A stretch of DNA of 64,000 nucleotides. It comes from CALDTK01 sp963837005 (GTDB lineage Bacteria; Bacteroidota; Bacteroidia; Chitinophagales; Saprospiraceae). This document shows positions 45,346 to 55,807 of this stretch, piece by piece (the first letter of the stretch is position 1; each line of letters starts with the position of its first letter). Under the pieces are notes generated by a model. That model was given only the letters and a program-made list of their open reading frames with translations. It was not told the DNA's origin and searched no databases. The position numbers and the translations under genes are program-made. The DNA is taken from NCBI GenBank assembly GCA_963837005.1, contig CAWIMC010000013.1, forward strand, positions 248,001-312,000, given 5' to 3'.

Positions 45346-46743
45346 ATGTTCGATAAGAGAAGCGCCTTTGACGGCGAAGAAGCTCTGGTTAAGGCGATAA
45401 GTGAAGATCACTTCAACGATGCTAAGAGCAAAAGGATCGCGCCTAGTAAATTACAAGAAACTTTCGTAGCTTTTGCAAACTCTGATGGAGGAGACCTATA
45501 TATTGGTGTGGAGGACGAAAAGGTTAGTGGGGAACGCCTTATAGGATTCGAGAATGAAGAAGAGGCCAATGAGATTATTCACCACCTACTGGAGAACACA
45601 ACACCGTCCGTTGAAAGCATGGACCTCGAGTTTATTGACTTTGGAACCAAAGGTCTTGTACTGCATATTGTAGTCCCGAAGAGCCCCTCTGTTCACTACT
45701 GCGCTAATGGCGAGTGCTACATCCGAGTAAACGCAAGAAAAACTAAAATAAAAGGCGACCGTATTGCTCAATTGGCTTACAGCAAGGGGTTTTACAAATA
45801 TGAGCAGATTCCAATAAAGAATGCTGAGGTGGATGACTATATCGGAAGCGACAATGTGCTCAACTATAAAGAAAGGGTTGGAACAAAGCTAGATACATTC
45901 GTATTTTTACGCAAGCAAAAACTACTGGCTAAAGTTGATAGCGAGGTAGTCCCAAATGTAGGATGTGCCCTACTTTTTGACGAAGACCCTGCTGCGGAAA
46001 TCGGGTCTAATTGTTCCTTAAGGGTGTATAGGTTGCTTACTAGCGACACAGAATATAATAGAGACAAGCTAAAAGAGAAGCCTACCACGATAAATGGACC
46101 GATTGAGAGTCAAATACACAATGGCATAAAGGAAGTAAACCGCCTATTAGCTGATGCTACTGTGGTTATAAATGGTAAGTCGAAGAGTATTAGCTACCCG
46201 GCGATAGCTATACATGAAATACTAGTGAATGCAGTAATACATAGAGATTATAGTATAAGTGATGATATTCATGTGAGAATATATGATAATAGAGTAGAGA
46301 TAGTTAGCCCAGGAAAGCTGCCGGGGTACATCAATATAAAGAACATATACGAAGAACGATTTGCTCGTAATCCTAATCTAGTTCGGATGCTTCACAATCT
46401 ACCAGACCCGGTAAACCACAACATTGGCGAAGGCCTTGACACTGCCAGAAATGAGATGAAGAAACTCAATTTAGTAGACCCCGAGATTATTGAAATGGAA
46501 AATTCGGTTAAAGTCGTATTGAAGCACAAAAGGGTGCAGTCACTACGGGAAGTAATTCTACGGTACCTCCGTGATAACCCAGGCGCTCATATAAGCAATG
46601 GAGATGTTCGTGCTATTAGCGGGGAGGATGACGTTAATAAAGTAAAAAAGGCTATTCGAAAATTACGCACGGAAGGGCTTATTGAAAAGGTAGATCCAAG
46701 CGAAACAAACTATTTCAACTACAAGTATAAACTCGTCGACTAA
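45346..46743 (+). CDS. Schlafen/AlbA_2 domain ATP-binding protein
   Basis: 465 residues from ATG 45346. AlbA_2 (Schlafen-like) N-terminal domain: LQETFVAFANSDGGDLYIGV and EDEKVSGERLIGFENEEEAN, then SVHYCANGECYIRVNARKTK. The central part is a HATPase_c_4 domain: YPAIAIHEILVNAVIHRDYS, ISDDIHVRIYDNRVEIVSPG and NIGEGLDTARNEMKKL. The C-terminus is a winged helix (ILRYLRDNPGAHISNGDVRA, KVKKAIRKLRTEGLIEKVDP). This is the ATP-binding divergent-AAA_4 class, often called RecG-like. Some relatives take part in phage defence. It is the only gene of cassette 2. Confidence 0.88.
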   Translation: MFDKRSAFDGEEALVKAISEDHFNDAKSKRIAPSKLQETFVAFANSDGGDLYIGVEDEKVSGERLIGFENEEEANEIIHHLLENTTPSVESMDLEFIDFGTKGLVLHIVVPKSPSVHYCANGECYIRVNARKTKIKGDRIAQLAYSKGFYKYEQIPIKNAEVDDYIGSDNVLNYKERVGTKLDTFVFLRKQKLLAKVDSEVVPNVGCALLFDEDPAAEIGSNCSLRVYRLLTSDTEYNRDKLKEKPTTINGPIESQIHNGIKEVNRLLADATVVINGKSKSISYPAIAIHEILVNAVIHRDYSISDDIHVRIYDNRVEIVSPGKLPGYINIKNIYEERFARNPNLVRMLHNLPDPVNHNIGEGLDTARNEMKKLNLVDPEIIEMENSVKVVLKHKRVQSLREVILRYLRDNPGAHISNGDVRAISGEDDVNKVKKAIRKLRTEGLIEKVDPSETNYFNYKYKLVD

Positions 46744-46749
46744 CCGTGA

Positions 46750-46812
46750 GCCGCTAACACCGCCTACACGCCCACGCCGGCTAGTCGCCGGGCACGAGCG
46801 CGTAGCCTAACG
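46750..46812 (+). other. attC site of cassette 2
   Basis: R'' GCCGCTAAC (46750-46758) pairs with GTTAGCGGC at the cassette start. The inner boxes GCCTACACGC and GCGCGTAGCC pair with two mismatches. Recombination point at G46812|TT. The whole site is about 63 bases and GC-rich, unlike the gene it follows. Confidence 0.82.
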
Positions 46813-46854
46813 TTCGCTGCAAGCAAAAAAAGAAAAATAAGTAACAGCATAAAA

Positions 46855-47196
46855 ATGGAAATCGACTTTTTTTTATTGGGTTTAGCATTCATTTTACTTC
46901 ATGAAATGGATGCCATCAGGTGTAAAGAATGGAGAATATTCCCAGGTCTTTCGTTTTTAGACGATAAAAAAGGATTTACAATTTTTCTGTTTGCCCATGT
47001 CCCTTTGTTTTATTGGATTATCCATGAAGTGAAAATGGAAAATGAAAAGTTTATGCATTATTTTGATATTTTCCTCATTATTCATTTTTTCCTTCATGTG
47101 CTTTTCTTGAAGCATAAAAAAAACGAATTTAAGGATTGGATTTCTTGGATAATAATCACATGTGCAGGATTATGTGGAATACTTGATTTGATTTAG
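46855..47196 (+). CDS. Cassette-borne four-helix membrane protein, second copy
   Basis: 113 residues from ATG 46855, apparently identical to the product at 44693-45034 (DUF6713-like, four membrane helices). The presence of two identical cassettes around cassette 2 points to recent duplication by cassette recombination. Confidence 0.75.
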   Translation: MEIDFFLLGLAFILLHEMDAIRCKEWRIFPGLSFLDDKKGFTIFLFAHVPLFYWIIHEVKMENEKFMHYFDIFLIIHFFLHVLFLKHKKNEFKDWISWIIITCAGLCGILDLI

Positions 47197-47412
47197 ACTT
47201 TGAAAAATATTTTCAACTATTCAAGAAATAAATAAAGACAAATATGAATAATTGTTTAATCTTTACGCAGAGATGAGCGAAGATGACATAATGATATAGT
47301 CCGAGTAAGTAGTAAGAACCTATGAAAGACTATCTGATATTGGTAAGTGCAAAAACGATTGTCAAAAAAATCAAAATAAATAATCGAAAGATTCAAAAAA
47401 TAAAAGAAGCCA

Positions 47413-47474
47413 GCAGCGAACAAAAGCTATACGTTCATGCCTCCTAAACGTCGTCACGTCGTATAGCCGGACCG
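47413..47474 (+). other. attC site of cassette 3
   Basis: The same as the site at 45251-45312: R'' GCAGCGAAC, complementary inner boxes GCTATACG/CGTATAGC and a boundary at G47474|TT. Confidence 0.82.
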
Positions 47475-47620
47475 TTGGCTGAGGAAGCATGAAGGACGAT
47501 GGACAAAGGACTCAGCACCCCTCCTACTCTACTCGGCATTCTAGAGTTGGCCAGCGCTTTACGTGCACCCCTAGCCTGTCCTCCCGAGACGGCGCAGCGT
47601 GGCGCGGGGATCTCCTGCCC
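47475..47620. other. Intergenic region after the cassette array
   Basis: 146 bases from the last attC boundary to the stop of the kinase gene. Short open frames are present, but none has a recognisable product or good composition. No further attC is visible. I see nothing else here. Confidence 0.5.
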
Positions 47621-49810
47621 TCATTCCAGCCCCTCCAAGGCGCTCAGTTTTCCCTCGATGGTTTCAAGCACGGCCCGTGGCTTTGTGGCCGACTCGTCTA
47701 CGGCGATCACCTCGCGGAACAGCGCCGCGGCCTCTCGGTAGCTGGCGCGTGCCTTAGCTAGGTCGCTCGGCTTCATCCCCGCGTAGAGGTCTCCGAAGTG
47801 GTGGAGGTCGTGCGCTAGGTCCTCTTTGGCACTCTGGTCCGTGACATCGGCCGCGATGCGTTCGCGGAAGTAGGCGTTGGACATCTCGAGGTAGGGTAGG
47901 GCCTCCGCATAACGACCGGCTTGCAGGAAGACCGTCCCGAGTTGCTCGCGCGCGATGAACAGATCGCGGTAGGCGGCCCGGTTGGCGAGGCCACGTTCGA
48001 GGGTCGCCTCTTGAAAGACGATTGCCTTGCGGATAGCGGCTTCGGCGGCGGTCCAATCCTCGACCTGGCGGTGCATGGCGCTCTGGCGCTCGTAGGTGAG
48101 GGCCTGCAGGCGCTCGGTATACAGTTCGCGCTGTGGCGCAGGAATAGCCATGAGCACACGCTCGGCCTCGTTATAGTCTGCGATCGCGCCCGCGGCGTCG
48201 CCGACGTTCGGGAAGTAGGGATGCCCGCGGAAGTCGCCCCGATTGATGAGCGCGCCGCCGAGCAGCGTGGCCATCGTGCCGGACGCCGGCCACCGCAGCG
48301 TGGCCTCCCGAAAGATGGCCGTGGCACTGTCGACGATGGCCAGTCCCGCCGCCACTTCTCCAGCGTGCGCGGTGGCTGCCCCGAGCTTTTCGGTAAGTCG
48401 CCCCCGAACTCGGGCGTGCGTGAGCTGTAAGCTATCCGGCAGACCGGCAGCCGCAGTAGGCATCCGATCGAGGACGGCGAGGCCACTCGCAAAACTCGCC
48501 TTGGCGTCACCGAGTCGCCCGAGTGATGCACTGCCCTGGACGCCCTGCACATAGCCCAGCTTGTAGTAGCCTTCGGCGAGTAGCAAGGTTGTGGCTGGAT
48601 CGAGCGACTCGGCCGGGACGCCGTCGAGCATCCCAATCGCCTCCGCGACGACCCGCTCCCGGGCGGCGGCATTGCCCTGCAAACCGTTGAGGGCATCATG
48701 GACCCCGCCAATGAGTGAGCGGGCCGCCGCCGAAAGGGCTGCCGTCCGCTCCGTCGAGACGGCTTGCGCGGCGGCGGCGTGCTGGTTTTGCCGAAAGGCG
48801 AACCCACCGACCACGAGGGCTAATACAGCAGCGAGCAGCCACCACCTCGACCGCAAGGCCCAGCGTCGGAGTCGGTATCCGTACGCCCCCTGCAATACGA
48901 GTGGGGAGTGCCCGGACGCCCACCGCGCCAGATCGGCAGAGAGGGCTGCTGCGGTTGCGTGGGTCTGGATTTGGCCTTTAAAATGGTCTGCACTGAAGAT
49001 GGCGGTAAGGCCAGGGTCGTGCCCCGTTTCCGGGAAAACCTGCGCCAGTAGTTGCCTGAGTGCGCGAGTATCTGCTTTCGTCGAAAGGCTTAGCGCTGGC
49101 GCGGGTTCGTCGAGCAACTGGGCTACGCCAAAATCGATAATATGGGGCTGGTCATCCTCGTCGACGAGGACGTTACTGTCTTTCAAATCGCCGTGTACGA
49201 CACCTGCCGCATGCCCGAAGGCCACCGCGGCACAGAGTTGACGAGCGGCAGAAAGGCGGTCATGCAGTGGCGCCTTGGCGAGGGCGGGACCGAATGGACG
49301 TCCGTCGATCAACTCCATCACGAAGTACCAGTGCTGGCCGCCGCCGGAGGTGTCATCGGAGCCGAGGTCTACCTGGCCGGCGTCGTAGAGGCGTGCGATT
49401 CCGGGGTGCTCGAGCCTTGCAATGGCGGCTACTTCGTGCTGGCCGAGTTGTTGCGAGGCGCGCACGAGCTTAAGCGCTACTTTGCGCTCAAAGGCCCCGT
49501 CGGCACGCTCGGCGAGGAAGACCGTCCCCATGCCGCCCTCGCCGAGGAGCCCAAGCGTGCGCCACGGGCCGAAGTGTGTCGGGAGGGATGCCGTCCCGCT
49601 CTCGGCGGCAATCTCGCCGGCAAGCGATATGGCGAGGGGCGTCAGCAATTCGTCGTCGGCATCGGTGGCGGCGTTCACGAGCCGATGGGCTTCTCGGAGG
49701 GCGTCGTGCGAGAGGTGAGCTCCGGCGGTATCGAGGAAGGCCGCGCGAGTAGCTGCGGGGCGCTCGAGGGCATCGGCGACCAACTCCCGCACGGCGCTCC
49801 AGTGTTTCAC
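47621..49810 (-). CDS. Membrane Ser/Thr protein kinase with TPR region
   Basis: 729 residues. The cytoplasmic kinase domain has TLGLLGEGGMGTVFLAERAD (glycine loop), ERKVALKLVR (Lys), YFVMELIDGRPF (hinge), GVVHGDLKDSNVLVDEDDQP (catalytic loop with HGD in place of HRD) and HIIDFGVAQLL (DFG). One membrane helix follows (WWLLAAVLALVVGGFAF) with FRQN encoded by a TTTT-hairpin (48786) just after it. The remainder is extracytoplasmic helical repeats of TPR type (KLGYVQGVQGSASLGRLGDA, REQLGTVFLQAGRYAEALPY). The upstream sigma gene overlaps by 4 bases, a known partnership for this sigma group. A relic of a similar kinase lies at 44040-44270. Confidence 0.93.
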   Translation of the reverse strand: MKHWSAVRELVADALERPAATRAAFLDTAGAHLSHDALREAHRLVNAATDADDELLTPLAISLAGEIAAESGTASLPTHFGPWRTLGLLGEGGMGTVFLAERADGAFERKVALKLVRASQQLGQHEVAAIARLEHPGIARLYDAGQVDLGSDDTSGGGQHWYFVMELIDGRPFGPALAKAPLHDRLSAARQLCAAVAFGHAAGVVHGDLKDSNVLVDEDDQPHIIDFGVAQLLDEPAPALSLSTKADTRALRQLLAQVFPETGHDPGLTAIFSADHFKGQIQTHATAAALSADLARWASGHSPLVLQGAYGYRLRRWALRSRWWLLAAVLALVVGGFAFRQNQHAAAAQAVSTERTAALSAAARSLIGGVHDALNGLQGNAAARERVVAEAIGMLDGVPAESLDPATTLLLAEGYYKLGYVQGVQGSASLGRLGDAKASFASGLAVLDRMPTAAAGLPDSLQLTHARVRGRLTEKLGAATAHAGEVAAGLAIVDSATAIFREATLRWPASGTMATLLGGALINRGDFRGHPYFPNVGDAAGAIADYNEAERVLMAIPAPQRELYTERLQALTYERQSAMHRQVEDWTAAEAAIRKAIVFQEATLERGLANRAAYRDLFIAREQLGTVFLQAGRYAEALPYLEMSNAYFRERIAADVTDQSAKEDLAHDLHHFGDLYAGMKPSDLAKARASYREAAALFREVIAVDESATKPRAVLETIEGKLSALEGLE

Positions 49811-50418
49811 AGATGGGGAATGAGGGCAGGTGTCGGGCGCTCGGCGAACAGCGCGAGGAGGTAGGCGCGGGCGCTGAGCCAGCGACGCTTGACGGTGGAT
49901 GTAGAAAGGGACATGGCCTCGGCAGTCTCCTCATTGGTCAGGCCGCCGAAGTAGCGCAACTGCACCACCTGGGCCGCTTCGGCGTCGAAGGTGCGCAGTT
50001 GCCGCATCCCGTCGTCGACGCTGATGACGGTGGCCAGGTCGAGGCCTGCGGCGGGCAGGCGGTCCCCGAACTGCGACAGGGGTAGGTCCTGCGTATCGCC
50101 GCCGCGCTTCTGTGCGTGGGCAGCGCGTGCGTAGTCGATTAATACGTCGTGCATGACGCGTGAGGCAACACGGAAGAAATGGCCGCGGTCTACGAAAGTG
50201 CGGGGCGGCATTCCCTCACCGGGGTGAAGTTTGAGGTAGGCCTCGTGGACGAGCGCCGTGGTGTGCATCGTGTCCGAGGCGCGCAGCCGGCGGCGCTGGC
50301 CGTGGGCAATGGTGCGCAACTCCCGGTAGAGGTCCTCGACGAGCGCCTCGAACGAAGCGCCGTCCCCGGCACGCGCCTGCTCGATGAGTGCTGAGATAGG
50401 GTCGGTGTGGAAGGACAT
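49807..50418 (-). CDS. ECF sigma factor of the kinase-linked group (TIGR02999-like)
   Basis: 203 residues from ATG 50418. Region 2: LVEDLYRELRTIAHGQRRRL and TMHTTALVHEAYLKLHPGEG, then FVDRGHFFRVASRVMHDVLI, DYARAAHAQKRGG. This ALVHEAYLKL...FFRxASRxMRxxLxDxARxxxAxKRG pattern is diagnostic of the group. Region 4: VVQLRYFGGLTNEETAEAMS and LSTSTVKRRWLSARAYLL. Such factors are typically encoded with a Ser/Thr kinase that acts as regulator, as here (4-base overlap with the kinase gene). Confidence 0.93.
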   Translation of the reverse strand: MSFHTDPISALIEQARAGDGASFEALVEDLYRELRTIAHGQRRRLRASDTMHTTALVHEAYLKLHPGEGMPPRTFVDRGHFFRVASRVMHDVLIDYARAAHAQKRGGDTQDLPLSQFGDRLPAAGLDLATVISVDDGMRQLRTFDAEAAQVVQLRYFGGLTNEETAEAMSLSTSTVKRRWLSARAYLLALFAERPTPALIPHL

Positions 50419-50591
50419 GCAGGATGGTGTCGGAGGAGAGCTTAGGGAGGGAGGACAACCCTCTATCGGACTCCGGGTCTAAGGTAGACAGGATCAGGAG
50501 AGTAGATGTCGTCCTGTGGACCGATCGCTGTTGTTTTTTCGGTAGCTAGGGATAAGGGCGGCTTTCGCCAAAACTTGAGAACACCACACCT

Positions 50592-53500
50592 ATGTCCCGA
50601 TCCCTACGCGAAGTGCGTATAGCCAGCGTCCTGCTGTCCTTTATCCTGCTGTCGTTCGCGCTGCCGTCGCCCGTTTTGGCGCAAGCCGTAGAGACGGAAC
50701 CCAATGATGCGGCTGCGCAGGCGAATGTGCTGCCGGTGGCCAATACACTCTCGGGCACGATTGCCGGCGGGGCGGATCTCAATGATTGGTACCGCGTCAT
50801 CTTGCCGCAGGGTGGCTCTTTCGAGTTGGCGATGGAGGCGACGGCCACGGGTGGTGCCGGCAATGCGGATGTGTTTACGACAATCTATCGGGCGAATGCG
50901 GTGAGTTCGATTGGGACAATCAACATTTTCGACGTGCCCGTGGGCGAGACGCGCCGCGACACCTTCCGCATCTTCGGGCGGGCCGCGAGAGATACGATTT
51001 TCGTACGGATGTCGCAGTCGGTGGGCGGCTTTAACTATAAGCTGCACTACGCCAACCAAACCCCGTCGATCCCATCGGAGGCGGAGCCCAATGATGTCGC
51101 GGCTCAGGCGCTACCGCTTGTAAAAGGGGTACTGGCACAAGGGCAGATCGGCTACACGCGCAACGCCACCACGGATCTAAACGACTGGTACCGGACGGTT
51201 TTGCCGGAAGGCGGCTCTTTTGAACTGTCACTCACGGGACTCGCGACGAGTGGCGCGGGCAACGGCGATATTTTCGTCACCGTTTACCGCGCTAATGCAG
51301 TGAGCTCGCTTGGCACCATCAATCAATTTGATGTGCCGCAGGGCAGCTCAGCGGCGGGGACGTTTAGGATTTTTGGACGCGCCCCAGGGGATACAATTTT
51401 CGTCCGGGTGTCGCAGTCGGTAGGGAGCTTCGACTATGGCCTGCGCTTCACCTCTGAGCCGCCGACCATCACCGGGGAGCGCGAGCCTAACAACACGGCC
51501 GCCACGGCCCTCCCGCTGCTGGCGGGGCGAGCGGTGGAAGGGCAGCTGGGCTATACGCTCAACAACGTCACCGATTTGCAGGACTGGTATCGCGTGGTTC
51601 TGCCGGCAGGCGGGTCTTTCGAACTCTCGCTGGAGGGGACCGCCACGAGCGGCGCAGGCAATGCGGATATTTTCGCGACCGTCTTCCGCGCCAATAGCGT
51701 CTCTTCCATCGGCACCATTCAGCTTTTTGATGTCCCGCAGGGCTCGAATGAAAGCGGCACATTTCAGATTTTTGGACGGGCACCTGGGGACACGATCTAC
51801 GTACGGCTCACGCAATCTGTCGGGAGTTTCGACTACAGATTGGTCTACGAGACGGTCGCGCCGACGCTACCCATCGATAAGGAGCCGAATGATGTGGCTG
51901 CGAGTGCGCTGATCCTCGCGCCAGGCGTCGAAGCTATTGGCCAGCTCGGCTACACCCTCGACGCCACCACCGACTTGCAGGATTGGTACCGCGTGGTTTT
52001 GCCGGCAGGTGGATCTTTCGAACTCTCGCTGGAGGGGACGGCTACGAGCGGTGCAGGCAATGCGGATATTTTCGCGACCGTCTTCCGAGCGAACAGGGTC
52101 TCTTCCATCGGCAGCATTCAGCTTTACGACGTCCCGCAGGGCTCGAATGAAAGCGGCAATTTCAGATTTTTGGCCGGGCGCCAGGGGACACGATCTACGT
52201 GCTGCTCACGCAATCTGTGGGGAGTTTCGACTACAAGTTGGTGTAGACGACCGTCGCGCCGACGCTACCGATTGACCGGGAGCCGAATGATGTGGTGGGG
52301 CAATCTACCGCCCTGGTGGCGGGCCAGGCCACCGTTGGTCAACTCGGCTACACCCTCGACGCCACCACCGACTTACAAGACTGGTACCGCCTGGTTTTGC
52401 CGAAAGGCGGACGCATGACGCTCTTTATGGAAGGTCGCGCCACGAGCGGCGCTGGCAATGCGGATCTTTTCGCGACCGTCTTCCGTGCGAATAGGGTCTC
52501 TTCCGTTGGCAGCATTCAGATTTTTGATGTACCACAGGACGGGAGTCGCTTGGACAGCTTCGTCCTCAACTGCCGCGCGCCTGGGGACACGATCTTCATC
52601 AGACTCTCGCAGTCCGTGGGCAGCTTCGACTACCGCCTGCGCTACGAGGAGACGCCGCCGGTGTTCGCCGATGACGGTCCGGGCAACGAGACCGCGGCCA
52701 CGGCTACGCCCATCACCTTCCCGCGGACGCTCGAGGGGCAGATCGGATTCGCGCTCGATGCCACGACCGACCTTGCGGATTACTACAGCTTCACGAATCC
52801 CGGTAGCGTAAGTCTTCGCCTACAGCTCGAGCTCGAAAACGAGAACCGCAACGAGTTCCCCGACTTCTTTGTCGCCGTACTCGATTCCACTGGTGCGGCG
52901 GTGCGGGGCACGGCCAATGTCTTCGACCTGCGGCGCGGGATCTCCAACCACATCGTAGACCTGCGCTGCCTGCCGAAGGGAAAGCTGATCTTGCGCATCA
53001 CGCAGTCGGCCGGGTGTATCGCCTACCGGGCGCAGGCATCTTTGCGGGACGAGCAGCCGGTGGCGGCTATTAGCATTTCTCGCTTCGGTAATCAATTCGC
53101 ATTTGCGGCCAATGAGCTCAAGGCCGACAAGATCAGCTGGAACCTCGGTGACGGCACAACGAGCACGCTGCGCTTCCCAACGCGATCCTTCCCCATAGGG
53201 GTGTTCGATATTGCATTAAAGGCTGAGAACACGACCTGCAGGCTGGTGGCGGAGCGTACAGAGCGAGTGGTGGTGGAGGGCATAGAATCCTTCCAACCGC
53301 GCGTCGCGGAGATGGCGCTGCCTTACGGCAGTTTTAATTTGCGCATCTTCGGCGGCGGCTTTTCTGATGCTACAGAGGTAACCCTGAGGCGCGGTGGGCT
53401 AACCTTGCGGCCGACGCAGCAATACGTCCCTGAGCCCGGTGAGTTGACCGTATTTTTTGCTTTCGACGAGGCGGTGGAGGGCATTTACGACCTTACGGTA

Positions 53501-55807
53501 AAACTCGCTTCGGGCTTGGCTTTCGATTTTCCTGGCGGCTTCGAGATCGTAACGGGTGCACCAGGCTTCGATATCAAAGTAGAGGCCGTTGGGCCGAGTC
53601 GCATCAGGACCAACCGCTGGACCGACTTCACGCTCAACATCACGAACGATAGGGCGCGCGTGGCGAATGGCGTGATGGTGGGCGTGGTTTTGCCGAAAGG
53701 CGTCGAAACAAACCTCGGCGACTACATGGCCCGCCGAAAAGGCGTGTTTACCATCAAAGGCGCGGAGTGGGACCGCTTGGAAATCAATCGCGATGACTTC
53801 AATGAGGAGTACTTCGGTGGCAGCTTCGACCCCGACATCGACACCGTCTGGGTAGACCTCGACGCCCTCGACGAGGCTTACGGAGAGCAGAAGTGGATCG
53901 AGATAGATACGCTTTACGAGCGTCCGCTGGTCGGGGAACTGTACATGCTCTACGTACCCCTGGTGCTCGGGCAAAACACCACCAAACTTCCGTTCCAAAT
54001 CAGGAGTCCGGTCAACCAGCAGCTGGACGTGGTGACCTACGCTTGGCCAGAGACCTTCCGCGACAATCCGATGACGGGCAAGCAACTCGATGGCATTAAG
54101 CAGGGGGCTCTCGACCTATCGGCCGTGCTCGCGGTAACGCCTGTGCCGGCCTTCAAGACACTCGGAAAGGTGGTCGGCTATTGGGACATTGCGACGCAGA
54201 TCATCGGCACAGAGATCGCGGATGCTGTCTACGGGAACAATGACGCAGATTCAGAGGCATATAAGAATTGGTTTTTCGATGCGGGGTTCGAGTTTGCAGG
54301 GTCTAAAATTCCAGCAGGCAAGAACTTAAAAAACAACCAGGACGCCGTCAAGCGTGGACGCAAACAACTCGCCAAGACGGCGCGCAAGATTGGGCAAACG
54401 GAGAGTGCGCTCATCACGAACAGCAAAGGGCGACTAAAGAAGTCATACGCCAAGGACCTACGTAAGTTGGAATACCTCAAGCGGGAGTTGGACGGTCTTG
54501 GCGAATTTGCAGACGAGGCGCGGCGGGAAGCCTACCTCGACGCCATCAAAGTGCTCTCGACCAACCGTGGGCTTAACCTAGTCAAGGATCCGATTAAGGA
54601 CGGCATCGGCCTCGACCCCGCCGACGCCTGCTCTACTGAGCCCAAGGAAATCAATTCCAAGTCGATCAGTTCGGTCGTCTCCCTAGACCCCAACGCCATC
54701 TACGGCGAGGGAGGTACGGGTGCCCAACAGTACATACGGCGCGACGAGCCGCTGGGCTACAACATCACTTTCGAGAACGTGGACACGGCCGAGGCCACCG
54801 CGCAGATCGTGCGCGTCACCGCGATGCTCGATCCGAAAAAATTCGACCTCTCCCGCACCACGCTCGGGGATGTCATTTTCGGCGGTAAAACATATATCAT
54901 GGAAGGCGACCGAACGGAGTTCTTCCAAGATATAGATCTGCGGCCGGGGCAAGATTTGATCGTGCGCGCTTCCGCAAAACTCGATACCATCTCGGGGGCT
55001 TTCGAATGGCAGTTTACCTCGCTCAATCCAGTGACGATGGACCTGCCGCAAGGGGTAGACGATGGTTTTCTGCCACCAAATTTGCTGGCGCCCGAGGGTG
55101 AGGGTGGGGTCTTCTTCACGACGCGCTTGCTGCCGAGTGTCACCTCCGGCGACAGTATTAGTGCGCAGGCCCTGATCTACTTCGACGACAACGACCCGAT
55201 CGCCACTAACGTGTGGAGCAACGTGATCGACGAAACGGCCCCGGTCTCGCGACTCTCCCCTAACGTGACGAGCGTCAACGACTCTACTGTCCTGATCTCC
55301 TACACGGCCAGCGACGGTGGCAGTGGTGTCGAGACGGTCTACCTGCATAGCCGCCGCGTGGGCGAGGAATGGTCAATGGCGGTCTACCCGCTGCTGTCCG
55401 GCGGCACTTCCGAGCTAATCCTCAATCGCGATGTGAGCTACGAGTTTTATATCACCGCCCGTGACTCGGCTGGTAACGACGAGACCAAAGCCGCCCGCGC
55501 CGAGCTGGCCGTGCGCAACGGTACTGTGGGTACGCATGACAATATTTCGACCGCCCCCCGCTTCACGCTCTTCCCCAATCCTGTGGGTCTCTCCCAGGAG
55601 TGCCTCCTCCGTAGCGATGCGGCTAGCGGCCCGGCGCAGGTAGAGGTATTCGACCCGCTCGGGCGGCGCGTGCGCTCCAGCGCGATCGAGCTTTTCGCCG
55701 GGACAGCAGTGCCCGTCCCGACGGCTGGACTACCGAGTGGTACGTACCTGGTGCGTTTGACGGAGGCCGACGGAACGGAGGGCACGCAGCGCATGGTGGT
55801 GCAGTAG
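50592..55807 (+). CDS. Large type IX-secreted protein with PPC-like repeats (interrupted)
   Basis: About 1740 residues in all. A signal peptide ends at VLAQA (TTTT-hairpin 50674). Five tandem repeats of about 100 residues follow, each with EPNDxxAxA at the start, LNDWYR/LQDWYR, V-L-P-x-GGSFELSLxGxATSGAGNADIFATVFRAN in outline, FDVPQGxxxxGTFRIFGRAPGDTIxVRxSQSVGSFDYxL: pre-peptidase-C-terminal-like beta units. Later parts include PKD-like and DUF7619-like segments (LDPNAIYGEGGTGAQQYIRR, EPLGYNITFENVDTAEATAQ). The end is a type IX sorting domain (RFTLFPNPVGLSQECLLRSD, GLPSGTYLVRLTEADG). In repeat 4 a one-base deletion near 52160 shifts the frame and TAG at 52244-52246 interrupts the restored frame. 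So it is either a pseudogene or an assembly error. Confidence 0.75.

Larger units (their letters stand above)
45313..46812 (+). mobile_element. Integron-type gene cassette 2 (1500 bp)
   Basis: Begins TTAGCGGC after G45312 and ends at G46812 before TTCGCTGC. The start with its G (GTTAGCGGC) is the perfect complement of GCCGCTAAC at 46750-46758 near the end. It carries the AlbA_2 ATP-binding protein gene. Composition is AT-rich compared with the chromosome. Confidence 0.85.
46813..47474 (+). mobile_element. Integron-type gene cassette 3, copy of cassette 1
   Basis: A second copy of cassette 1, 2162 bp downstream, from TTCGCTGC to G47474 before TTGGCTGAGG. By eye the two copies show no difference over 662 bp, including the attC (47413-47474). 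The following TTGGCTGA could start a fourth cassette, but no matching R'' (CAGCCAAC) is found before the kinase gene. So the array ends here. Confidence 0.85.

Noticed and set aside
44651..47474. Composite transposon flanked by direct 662-bp repeats
   Set aside because: No transposase is encoded in the repeats, there are no terminal inverted repeats, and the boundaries and internal pairing fit attC cassette recombination exactly.
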